Source: Porphyromonas levii DSM 23370
Lineage (GTDB): Bacteria; Bacteroidota; Bacteroidia; Bacteroidales; Porphyromonadaceae
Reading direction: 5' to 3'
NCBI RefSeq assembly: GCF_000379925.1
Contig: NZ_KB904239.1
Location: forward strand, 20,797 to 84,796
Length of the DNA: 64,000 nt
A program made the translations under genes and the position numbers. This document shows, piece after piece, positions 56,878 through 64,000 of the stretch. Position 1 is the first letter of the stretch. Each line of letters begins with the position of its first letter. The notes beneath the pieces were generated by a model. The model made no database searches. It was given only the letters and a program-made list of their open reading frames with translations, and was not told the origin of the DNA.

Positions 56878-58118
56878 ATGCAATCAATTTTCAGAACAGC
56901 ATTCTACCTTCGCAGCAACTATGTGAACAAGGAAGGAAAAACGCCAGTCATGCTACGCATCTATCTCAACAATGAGCGGATGTCACTAGGCTCCACTGGT
57001 ATCACCATCGTGCAGTCCCAATGGGATCGCGAAAAAGAGCGAGTAAAAGGGCGTCACACCGAAGCTCTAAATACGAACTTGCAATTGGATAACATCCAAA
57101 GTGGTTTACAAGCCATCTTTCGCAAGTTAGAAATGACTGATGAGCTTTCGTTAGAGCGTATCAAGTCAGAACATCTTGGCAAAAAACAAGATATAGATAC
57201 CATCATGCAACTCTTCGACAAACACAATGAAGATGTTGCAGCTCGAGTTGGCATCTCAGTCTCGGCGCCCACTCTTCAAAAGTATAAGGTCTGCAAAAGA
57301 CGCTTTTCTGAGTTCCTAAAAGATAAACTCAGACGCAGAGACCTCAAGCTCACGGAGCTAACCTATATGATTATACATGATTTTGACCTATACCTACGCA
57401 CGGTGGTGGGGCAAAATCCTAATACAGCCACTAAGACGATGAAGACCTTCAAGACTGTCGTCATTTTGGGGCAAAAGTTAGGCGTACTACATCACGACCC
57501 TTTTGTCAACTTCCGATTTCACTTAGAGCCAGTGAATAGAGGGTTCTTGACTGATGAAGAGGTCTTACAGATTGTCAACAAGGAGTTGAATATCCCGAGA
57601 TTGGAGCTGGTACGAGACATCTTCATCTTTTCCTGCTTTACAGGTTTAGCCTACATTGATGTGGCTAATCTTACACCCGACAATATCGTGATGCTTGGTG
57701 GCAAAGAGTGGATTATGACTAAGCGACAAAAGACAAGCGTGGAGACCAATGTGCTGCTCCTCGACATCCCTAAGCGCATTATCAGTAAATATAGCCACCA
57801 AACTTATCGTGATGGAAGCTCTTCCCTATCCTTAGCAATCAGAAGACCAATTCATACCTCAAAGAGATTGCAGATATATGTGGTATCAAGAAGAACTTGA
57901 CTTTCCACCTAGCTCGGCATACCTTTGCTACTCTCTGTCTCAGTAAGGGCGTTCCTATGGAAAGTGTCTCTAAAATGCTGGGGCATACCAATATCCGAAC
58001 AACGCAAATCTATGCCCGGATTACCAATAAGAAGATTGAACATGACATGGAGCAGTTTGCTGACAAACTAGGCAAGTTCAATACGGCAATGGGTATCGGG
58101 GAGAATAGCTGGCAATAA
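56878..58118 (+). pseudogene. Tyrosine recombinase (integrase) of the conjugative element, one frameshift
   Basis: The first part (56878-57900) has the Bacteroidetes integrase N-terminal arm-binding domain (FRTAFYLRSNYVNKEGKTPVM), a SAM-like core-binding domain and the start of the catalytic domain (FSCFTGLAYIDVANLT). The second part carries HLARHTFAT and the LGHTNIRTTQIYARI motif with the catalytic Tyr. A missing A in GAAAG at about 57814 shifts the frame; restoring it joins ...YRDGKLFPILSNQKTNSYLKEI... to the second part. Ala stands where most tyrosine recombinases have the first catalytic Arg, as in IntDOT-like enzymes where that position is Ser. Start ATG 56878 is set by family alignment. 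If the frameshift is real the element cannot excise by itself. Confidence 0.85.
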
Positions 58119-58145
58119 GTGCAACCATTAAAACCAAATAAGAAG

Positions 58146-58619
58146 ATGAAGACAACGAATAAGAAAGAACTATCCTACTTCCGCTTAAAGCTAGAGAGCT
58201 ACCTTAGTGAGCATTTTCCTGAAAAGGTGGAAGACAAGCCATTTATCACGGCACGAGCTGATGAAGCTCTTACTACCTACTGTGATGCTGTGGAAGAAGG
58301 ATTCTCATATCCCGAAGCAGAGAGTCTGGCGAGTGAAGTGCTGTATCGTGACCTGCATTTCTCCAAATACGACACGCTTGTGTCCGTCTTGGAGAATGAG
58401 TTTGAAAAAGAACTCCCCTCCCCACTCCCCGAACGACTCTCTCAGATACTTCTCGGGAACAAGGCGATACAGAACCTATTTGACAAGTATAACCTTACGG
58501 ATGAATTTGTTGCAACACCTGAGTATAATACGCTCTACACAGAACTGACAGGAACAGTTGTACTTCTTATCGAAGCTAATCAACTTCCCACGATAGGCGA
58601 TGTGAGTGCATTAGAGTAG
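58146..58619 (+). CDS. DUF1896 family protein
   Basis: The 157-residue protein matches the DUF1896 family, which is carried almost only on Bacteroidota conjugative transposons. Recognisable pieces are LSYFRLKLESYLSEHFPEK, FITARADEALTTYCDAVEEGFSYPEAESLASEVLY and FHLSKYDT-like residues. Its function is unknown. It follows the integrase by 27 bp. The segment 58620-58771 after it holds an imperfect inverted repeat (agccaaga 58664-58671 against tcttggct 58733-58740). Confidence 0.8.
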   Translation: MKTTNKKELSYFRLKLESYLSEHFPEKVEDKPFITARADEALTTYCDAVEEGFSYPEAESLASEVLYRDLHFSKYDTLVSVLENEFEKELPSPLPERLSQILLGNKAIQNLFDKYNLTDEFVATPEYNTLYTELTGTVVLLIEANQLPTIGDVSALE

Positions 58620-58771
58620 ACAATGTAGATTATCCCTATCTCGTGCGCCTTTTGAGCTTCAAGAGCCAAGATAGTCTCTCTGCTCCATACGTCAAGAGCA
58701 TATTCTATCTCTTGTCTTTATGTCGCATAGTCTCTTGGCTCTGCTCTTGAAAACTCTAAAAGACTCCGAAT

Positions 58772-59119
58772 ATGAATAGATCTCTCATGAACAAAGACCT
58801 GCACAGTCCAGCCTTCATACGGGCAAGTGTTCCTGCAGATAAAGAGGAACCACTACAAGTTGCGTCCAAAACAACTCCGAGCAACCACATCAAATGGTCT
58901 CGCATCATCCGACTTACCTTACTTATGGGTATCCTATTGGGTGGAGTGTATTTACTTTCTAAGTTAGTCACAGCACAGGTCGTAACAGCTCTATTGATAC
59001 TGATTGGTTTTGTGGTACTACGATTCATCGTTCGTACCGTTCTGCAAATCACATTTACGCTTCTACGCGACCTCTTTTGGTTTGTTGTACTAGTCGTAAT
59101 ACTGCTTTGCGTGCTATGA
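58772..59119 (+). CDS. Small membrane protein of the conjugative element
   Basis: The 115-residue protein has a polar N-terminal half of about 40 residues and then two or three hydrophobic helices (IIRLTLLMGILLGGVYLLSK, VVTALLILIGFVVLRFI, LFWFVVLVVILLCVL). I do not recognise a family. It lies in the accessory segment between DUF1896 and pcfK and may be specific to such elements. Confidence 0.6.
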   Translation: MNRSLMNKDLHSPAFIRASVPADKEEPLQVASKTTPSNHIKWSRIIRLTLLMGILLGGVYLLSKLVTAQVVTALLILIGFVVLRFIVRTVLQITFTLLRDLFWFVVLVVILLCVL

Positions 59120-59155
59120 TATAGCACCTCTATCACTTCAGAGAAATGACTCTTT

Positions 59156-59193
59156 GGGTGACTAGCTCTTTTCTGAGGCTGGTCACCCTTTTT
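59156..59193 (+). terminator. Terminator after the small membrane protein gene
   Basis: gggtgacta (59156-59164) pairs with tggtcaccc (59180-59188, last pair weak), followed by TTTTT. Confidence 0.65.
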
Positions 59194-59229
59194 GCTTCTT
59201 CTGTTTAGGCATTGCACTTCTGCTTCTCA

Positions 59230-59482
59230 GTCATAGCTCCCCAATTATGCCGTGGTCAAATCGGAAGCTGATTCTTTTTCATCGCAAAGGTAGTACGGGG
59301 CTTAAAGACTTTCCCAAGGTCAGGCCATTCGGTTTGTCTGGAAAATCTCCACACCTATGCAGTTTGCTTCGGGTAGTATTTTCCGCCAAAACCTTGTATA
59401 AGTCTCGCCCCGCTACCTTGTTTTTGCTTGAAAAAAGGAATCAGCATACTCCGATCTTTGAACGCATAAAAAAAGGTCTCTT
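59230..59482 (+). other. Leader-like stretch upstream of the mobilisation genes
   Basis: This 250-bp stretch has no credible gene, although a frame at 59247-59486 (79 codons) is open. It reads as a possible conserved noncoding leader: alternating short stems, T-rich blocks (ttgtttttgcttg at about 59418-59430) and a final A7 run at 59468-59474. Similar sequences seem familiar to me from other Bacteroidota conjugative elements, but I cannot check that here. Confidence 0.3.
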
Positions 59483-59923
59483 ATGAATAAGCAGAAAGTA
59501 AACATGACATCATCAATGAAAGAAAAAGGATATAGCTCCTCCTCTCATTACCGCATAAGTTCTGAGTTTGAACAAAGTGAGCAGGTGTTGGCTACCAAGT
59601 TCGTCCATTGGGACGTACCCCCATTGGAAAGCCTTTGTGACAGCTCTGTATATCTCCTGACAGCAAAGCTTAATCGTGGCGAGCGAATGAGCCGTGAGGA
59701 TAAGGATTGGCTCTGTGAAGCAGTGAATAACAATACCTACTTCCGCTCTGCCGTACCGCTACAAGGATGGCGATTTGACTTCATCGATGTATTGAAGAAG
59801 TACCTCGTCAATCAATATGGACAGTGGACAGAGTACTATGCTCCCGACCGAACCAGCCTACGCAACTACCTCTATGGACCTATCAACCAAATCATAGAGA
59901 TACCCAAGTACCAACAGCACTAA
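59483..59923 (+). CDS. Hypothetical protein of the conjugative element
   Basis: The 146-residue soluble protein begins with a Ser-rich region (MTSSMKEKGYSSSSHYR) and has a compact C-terminal part (WLCEAVNNNTYFRSAVPLQGWRFDFIDVLKKYLVNQYGQWTEYY). I do not recognise its family with certainty. It stands 13 bp before pcfK, so it is probably in the same operon and part of the element. Confidence 0.65.
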   Translation: MNKQKVNMTSSMKEKGYSSSSHYRISSEFEQSEQVLATKFVHWDVPPLESLCDSSVYLLTAKLNRGERMSREDKDWLCEAVNNNTYFRSAVPLQGWRFDFIDVLKKYLVNQYGQWTEYYAPDRTSLRNYLYGPINQIIEIPKYQQH

Positions 59924-59936
59924 TACCGATAAGACA

Positions 59937-60377
59937 ATGAAAGGAACAGAACAATTTACCCGAACGATAGCCGAATACCTTAATGGACGTGCGATGACAG
60001 ACCCTTTGTTTGCGCCTAATCTACAGAAGCCCCATAAGAACATAGAGGAGTGCATTCTCTACATCTTGAGTGAGGTGCAAAGAAGTGGTTGTAATGGTTT
60101 TGCCGATGAGGAGATATACTCAATGGCAGTTCACTACTATGATGAAGATGATATAGAGGTGGACAAAGTAGCTGGTTGCAATGTTGTGGTCAATCACGTT
60201 GTAGAGCTCTCCGAAGAAGAGAAAAAGCAAGCACGGCAGGAAGCTATCAAGCAATACCAACAAGAGGAACTTGTCAAATTGCAGAAGCGAAACGAGCGAC
60301 CCAAGAGAACTGAAAGAACAGAGACAACATCTTCTACACAACCGCAACCCACACTATTTGATACCCTTGCCTTATGA
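59937..60377 (+). CDS. PcfK-like protein
   Basis: The 146-residue protein matches the PcfK-like family of conjugative elements, named after the pCF10 pheromone plasmid gene. It shows FTRTIAEYLNGRAMTDPLFAPNLQKPHKNIEECILYIL and a coiled-coil Lys/Gln/Glu-rich second half. Its role in conjugation is unknown. It overlaps pcfJ by 4 bp. Confidence 0.85.
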   Translation: MKGTEQFTRTIAEYLNGRAMTDPLFAPNLQKPHKNIEECILYILSEVQRSGCNGFADEEIYSMAVHYYDEDDIEVDKVAGCNVVVNHVVELSEEEKKQARQEAIKQYQQEELVKLQKRNERPKRTERTETTSSTQPQPTLFDTLAL

Positions 60378-61636
60378 AACCTAGAAACAAGTTTGAGAAA
60401 GCCGTATTGGCACTGAGTACGAGATTATGCCCGATAACAAAAGCGCAGCGTCAGTGGGCATTCCGAGAGTGCATAGACCACTTTGCTTACCGCTTACCCA
60501 AAGGTCATACGACTTGTATGGATTGTGGCCATAGTTGGACTTTAGAGCAGCCTATAGATACTTGCACTTGCCCTCAATGTAGGGCAAGGTTGCAAGTCAA
60601 GACAACAAGAGCGCGGAAATTACAACAGAAGCAGTACTTCACGGTACTAACCACTTGTGGTGAGTATCAAATGTTGCGGATGTTCCTCCTCGTGGCTGAA
60701 ATGGAGAAAGGTTGCAGAGCACAGAGCTCGGTCTTTGAGATTGGGCATTATTGGTGGAACGATGCAGGGAGACAAGCACTAGTAGCCATACAGCGAACTT
60801 TTGGACACTATATTGATAGCTTCTCTTTTCACTCTCCGATGGCTATCCGTAACGATAGCGAAGCTTACCGATATGTAGCCTATTCGCAGATATATCCGAA
60901 GCTAAAGGTCACGAATACGCTTTATAGAAATGGCTTCAACGGAGAGTTTCACGGCATCGCACCTACTCAACTCATCCCAGCTCTACTTACTGATAGTCGT
61001 GCAGAAACAATGATGAAAGCAGGACGACACAAGGATTTAAGACACCTCCTATCAAGGGGCAAAGGACTTGACAACTATTGGAGCTCATACAAGCTGACAC
61101 TTCGTCACCACTACACAATAGGTGACATTGCCTTATGGTGTGACTATGTAGATATGCTCAAACGATTGGGTAAGGACATCCACAACCCGAAATACATCTG
61201 CCCCTCCGACCTCAGAGGAGAGCATGACAAACGAGACGTGGAGCTCCGCAGACAGCGTGAGCGGGAGGCAATGGAGCGAAAACGAGAAAAGGCAATGGCG
61301 GACGAAGAGCGTTTTCGTGAACTCAAATCAAAGTTCTTCGGCATCTGTTTTACAGACGGCACAATCCAAGTACACGTCCTAGAGAGCGTGCAGGAGTATA
61401 TAGACGAAGGAGCTGAATTGCATCACTGCCTATTTTCAAATGAGTACTATCTCAAAGAGAACTCGCTCATTCTGTCGGCTACCATTGAGAGCAAGCGGAT
61501 AGAGACGATAGAGGTCTCTTTGGACACACTCCAAGTGATACAGAGCCGTGGTGTGTGCAACCAAAACACCCCATACCACGACCAAATTCTCCAGCTCGTC
61601 CAATGTAACATCGAACAGATTGCCCAACATGTCTAA
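60374..61636 (+). CDS. PcfJ-like protein
   Basis: The 420-residue protein is of the PcfJ family, always found beside PcfK in Bacteroidota integrative elements. It carries a zinc ribbon early on (CMDCGHSW...CTCPQCRARL), a conserved middle (SVFEIGHYWW) and a charged helix with Arg/Glu repeats (REREAMERKREKAMADEERF). The function is not known; DNA processing or regulation has been suggested. Its stop overlaps that of the convergent DUF2971 gene. Confidence 0.85.
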   Translation: MKPRNKFEKAVLALSTRLCPITKAQRQWAFRECIDHFAYRLPKGHTTCMDCGHSWTLEQPIDTCTCPQCRARLQVKTTRARKLQQKQYFTVLTTCGEYQMLRMFLLVAEMEKGCRAQSSVFEIGHYWWNDAGRQALVAIQRTFGHYIDSFSFHSPMAIRNDSEAYRYVAYSQIYPKLKVTNTLYRNGFNGEFHGIAPTQLIPALLTDSRAETMMKAGRHKDLRHLLSRGKGLDNYWSSYKLTLRHHYTIGDIALWCDYVDMLKRLGKDIHNPKYICPSDLRGEHDKRDVELRRQREREAMERKREKAMADEERFRELKSKFFGICFTDGTIQVHVLESVQEYIDEGAELHHCLFSNEYYLKENSLILSATIESKRIETIEVSLDTLQVIQSRGVCNQNTPYHDQILQLVQCNIEQIAQHV

Positions 61637-62423
61637 AAAGTATCAACATCTACAATGTCTAGGTGAAAAGAATTACTGCTTTTAACAGCTCGCTTATATT
61701 GAACTGCATTAAAACCTTTTTCAGCACAGAGTCGTTGTATTGATTTTTCTTTAGTTTGATCAAAACTGCAGCCGAATATGACACTAGTTAGAGCCTCTTT
61801 ATCGACTTCAAATAGCTGATTGGGGAAGCCGTTTTTATTACTCTCCACTCTTCTTCGTATTGCCAAGCTTTACTTTTATGTATCAAAGGAGTGATAATAT
61901 CATTTTGATTCTTGATGTAATTGATATGGGGATAATTATCATCATAGATAACTTGTTGGAGGAAGGTAAATGCCTTTGGACTTTGCGATAAATCAAACTC
62001 AAGACATACTCCTTCATGGTAACTAGCATAATGAGACCACATTAGTAGATTATTAGGCATAGACGCAAGACAAAACACCCCAGTATTTTTCAGCTGTTCT
62101 TTAATCTCTTTGTCTATGATTATGTCCAAATCCATCTTATTGTTTTGAAACTGGTTTTTAAGGTGAGATATTTCTTTTGAGCTACATTTGCATCCAGTTT
62201 TTCTGAACCAAGTCATCAAATCATTCTCATTATAGTCCTCATTAAGTATATAGGCAAATTCAAATGGGTCATTGAACTTGTCATATGTACTAAACATTAT
62301 CTTCGAGTTCTCAAGAAAACGTTCGGCATCTTCTATTTTTCGATATTTATAAAGATATCTCGGAAACTTTTCCTGCTCAATACCCAATAATAAAAGATCT
62401 GAAAGGCTATATTGTTGACTCAT
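61633..62423 (-). pseudogene. DUF2971 family gene with one frameshift
   Basis: The upstream frame (ATG 62423) encodes a DUF2971 protein: LYKYRKIEDAERFLENSKIMFSTYDKFNDPFEF at the start, CLASMPNNLLMWSHYASYHEGVCLEFDL in the core and WQYEEEWRVIK. The last 60 or so residues are in the next frame (NGFPNQLFEVDKEALTSVIFG). Adding one A to the A5 run (T5 on the plus strand, 61832-61836) joins them as RVIKNGFPNQ. DUF2971 genes often lie in defence islands and mobile elements; a toxin-like or stress role has been guessed but is unproven. It sits between pcfJ and tra genes and is probably cargo. It has its own -7 box. Confidence 0.8.
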
Positions 62424-62461
62424 ATTAACTTAATAGACTAGTGTGGAACATTCCTATAGAA

Positions 62462-62469
62462 CAAATATA
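62462..62469 (-). promoter_or_regulatory. -7 box of the DUF2971 gene
   Basis: TATATTTG on the minus strand, 38 bp before ATG 62423. It indicates a separate transcript for this gene. Confidence 0.5.
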
Positions 62470-62505
62470 GCGTTTTTTTGATAAGCCTTGATAAGCTATA
62501 AAGAG

Positions 62506-62541
62506 AAGGTTGTGAGCCTAGGTAAGGTTGTGAGCCTAGGT
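62506..62541. repeat. Tandem 18-bp repeat
   Basis: aaggttgtgagcctaggt occurs twice without a gap (62506-62523 and 62524-62541), upstream of the DUF2971 gene and downstream of the tra operon terminator. It could be a regulator site or a footprint of insertion. Confidence 0.75.
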
Positions 62542-62560
62542 TTTAGAATGAGCCATTGAA

Positions 62561-62591
62561 AAGGCGACTAGCTATCACAGCCAATCGCCTT
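62561..62591 (-). terminator. Terminator of the tra operon
   Basis: aaggcga (62561-62567) pairs with tcgcctt (62585-62591), with weak inner pairing, and TTTTC follows on the minus strand. It ends the traO-traQ transcript. Confidence 0.6.
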
Positions 62592-62620
62592 ACATGGACT
62601 CAAAAAGAAATTTATGACTA

Positions 62621-63052
62621 CTAATCCTCTTTCTTGCTATTGAAGTCAAAGGAGAGATGCTGAAGCTGTCCGAAGTTGTCCTCCACGTAGATGTCAATCG
62701 TTTGGCGGTCGGTGGTGAGTGAAGTGTAATAGAGACGGAAGGTATCTCTCGTGAGCGAATAGCGGTCATTCGGTTTGAATACAGTGCCATCATCCATCTT
62801 CAAGCAACCCTTGCCATCAGGCTGGAAGTAACGGATCGTGTATTGCGTATTGGCAAAGCGACCAGCTCTTTTGAGACTACAGCGTATTTCAGCCGTTTCC
62901 CCCTTAGCTATGGAGTTCTGAACCGGCATCACTTCGAGCGAGAAGTCATAAGCCTGCTGCACATCCAGCTCACGAGTACAAGCAGATAGACAAAAGAGGG
63001 CGAGGGCAATCCCTCCCACAGCCCATATCGTATTCACTAGGAACTTTTTCAT
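62621..63052 (-). CDS. traQ: Conjugative transposon protein TraQ (DUF3872)
   Basis: The 143-residue lipoprotein (signal ending LSAC, Cys25) matches the TraQ/DUF3872 family of CTnDOT-type elements, with YDFSLEVMPVQNSIAKGETAEIRC and RYSLTRDTFRLYYTS. It is thought to be a mating apparatus envelope protein; the exact role is unknown. It starts 12 bp after traO, where traP would be expected between them in CTnDOT. Confidence 0.85.
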   Translation of the reverse strand: MKKFLVNTIWAVGGIALALFCLSACTRELDVQQAYDFSLEVMPVQNSIAKGETAEIRCSLKRAGRFANTQYTIRYFQPDGKGCLKMDDGTVFKPNDRYSLTRDTFRLYYTSLTTDRQTIDIYVEDNFGQLQHLSFDFNSKKED

Positions 63053-63064
63053 TGTTGTCGGTAG

Positions 63065-63646
63065 TTAGATATTGAACTTGAGTCCTGCTGAGATAGCAGG
63101 ACGAAAACGATGCAGGTCAGAGCCGAAGAGCAGTCTCCCTTGAGCTTTGAGGACGAAGAGCAGATTGTCAGTAAGGAACAGCTCCACCGAGCTATGTATC
63201 GCTCCACCATAAGTAAAGCGAGATCGATCCAGGAGTGTAGCCCCATCGGGTAGCAACCGTTTATCCTCGTTCAGCTCTTCATAACCGCAGAGAGCGGATA
63301 GTCCCAAGTAGCCAAAGATATTCTTCCCCCTATCTGAGAGTATCGGGTGCATATAGCCGAAATGCAGTAGCGCATCACGTAGTGGAACATTGTAGGAGCG
63401 ATAAGTCAACCCTTGCTGCTCATATTCCGCCAAGAGAAAAGCGTAGTTCGCCCGTTTGAAGTAGTGTGCGAACGCAAGACCTACCCCAAAGCTCTCCTTT
63501 GCGCATAGTCTCTCCCCCTTGATAATCGGCATAGAGCCGACCAGCTCAACGCTATTTTGCCTAGGGATTAGTCGCTGTGCGTACGATGGTGTAACAGCAA
63601 CCATAGCCACCATCACGCAGACCATCATAGATAACCATTTCTTCAT
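63065..63646 (-). CDS. traO: Conjugative transposon protein TraO
   Basis: The 193-residue exported protein (signal peptide ending PSYAQ) matches the TraO family: RLIPRQNSVELVGSMPI, YLGLSALCGYEELN and a C-terminal beta-rich part ending SAGLKFNI, resembling a small outer-membrane barrel. Start ATG 63646 overlaps the traN stop (TGATG), the standard coupling of these elements. Confidence 0.88.
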   Translation of the reverse strand: MKKWLSMMVCVMVAMVAVTPSYAQRLIPRQNSVELVGSMPIIKGERLCAKESFGVGLAFAHYFKRANYAFLLAEYEQQGLTYRSYNVPLRDALLHFGYMHPILSDRGKNIFGYLGLSALCGYEELNEDKRLLPDGATLLDRSRFTYGGAIHSSVELFLTDNLLFVLKAQGRLLFGSDLHRFRPAISAGLKFNI

Positions 63647-63738
63647 CACCACTTCAGTTTAAGGTTATCAATCTTCTTAGTGAGCAAAAGGTCTTCAGGC
63701 TCCACATAGAAAGCAGGGCAATCGCATTTGAAATGCTG
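63646..63738 (-). pseudogene. traN: 3' fragment of traN
   Basis: The last 30 codons of TraN (HFKCDCPAFYVEPEDLLLT, ending DNLKLKW) remain in frame directly before traO. The frame breaks with an in-frame stop just beyond 63738, where unrelated AT-rich sequence and an IS transposase begin. TraN is a mating-channel protein of about 300 residues in complete elements, so this copy is inactivated. Confidence 0.7.
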
Positions 63739-64000
63739 TATCTACATTCTTTCATAAATGTCATTTAAAGCCTTGAAATTCGATGTAATATCCTTGTTTA
63801 TATCGCAAATTATTAGTATCTTTATATCTGATAATCAATAGTTTAACTCATATAACGAAGGATTTATGGACTCTCTTTTTAAGGCACTTACAACTATTCC
63901 CGACTCTCGCAAAGGGAACCACTTGATTTATCCGCTTGACTATATTCTTCTTATTGTATTTACAGCGGTTATGGCCGGATTTAATGCTTGGTCTGAAGTC
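63739..64000 (+). mobile_element. ISAs1-family insertion sequence, left part (truncated by window end)
   Basis: From about 63739 the sequence no longer matches traN and becomes AT-rich with a leader before ATG 63866. It continues as an ISAs1-type transposase gene up to the window end. The exact left end and its inverted repeat cannot be fixed without the right end. Confidence 0.7.
63866..64000 (+). CDS. ISAs1-family transposase (partial, N-terminus)
   Basis: The visible 45 codons contain LFKALTTIPDSRKGN and HLIYPLDYILLIVFTAVMAGFNAWSEV, the DDE_Tnp_1-associated N-terminal domain of ISAs1-family transposases. The catalytic domain lies outside the window. The frame is intact as far as it can be seen. 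Confidence 0.85.
   Translation, partial: MDSLFKALTTIPDSRKGNHLIYPLDYILLIVFTAVMAGFNAWSEV

Overview
The window is chromosomal DNA from a Bacteroidota bacterium, most likely a Porphyromonas or close relative. The evidence is the recurring -7 promoter box of the TAnnTTTG type (often with TTG or TTTG 19-20 bp upstream), the scarcity of Shine-Dalgarno sites, the short primary sigma factor of about 290 residues, ftsA-ftsZ followed by a YqeY gene, and a CTnDOT/CTnPg1-like conjugative transposon. The genus is an inference from gene content; no rRNA gene is present.

Layout. 1-7.6 kb: an unidentified gene end, Na+/H+ antiporter nhaD, then ftsA, ftsZ, yqeY and pnp. 7.8-15 kb: a GH20 hexosaminidase lipoprotein, a TfoX-like protein, and on the minus strand a CoA-transferase, a cytidylate kinase-like protein and a ClpC lacking its N-domain. 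15-16.6 kb: a small accessory patch with palindromes, a truncated IS3-family transposase and a frameshifted lipoprotein. 16.8-25.2 kb: gyrB, a C26-M19 peptidase fusion, the nfnAB-type flavoenzyme pair, fabI, a DedA protein and a DsbA-like protein. 25.2-31.4 kb (minus strand): SLC13 transporter-tilS and ftsE-lysC-menA. 31.7-41.2 kb: cardiolipin synthase, a complete pstSCAB-phoU-phoB-phoR phosphate locus preceded by a candidate Pho box, and a patatin-like phospholipase. 41.5-47.4 kb: rpsF-rpsR-rplI, the primary sigma factor and nadB-nadC-nadA. 47.5-53.3 kb: a glycogen cluster (debranching enzyme, GT4 glycosyltransferase, GH57) and ilvE. 53.5-56.0 kb (minus strand): patB-like lyase and purB.

From 56.3 kb there are two tRNA genes (CAU and Ser-UGA) and then the end of an integrative conjugative element. 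It carries clustered TGGCTACA sites around a TTTTC-N4-AAAA core, a tyrosine recombinase gene with one frameshift, DUF1896, PcfK and PcfJ genes, a DUF2971 gene (frameshifted), and the last tra genes traQ and traO plus the 3' end of traN. An ISAs1-family transposase gene begins just beyond the traN break and runs off the window. The element looks degenerate.

The main points to follow up are the candidate Pho box, the att-like structure beside the integrase, three accessory genes each broken by apparent loss of one A from an A-run, the N-domain-less ClpC, the peptidase fusion, and a promoter whose -33 element lies in the loop of the upstream terminator. I saw no CRISPR array, rRNA operon, prophage or biosynthetic cluster.
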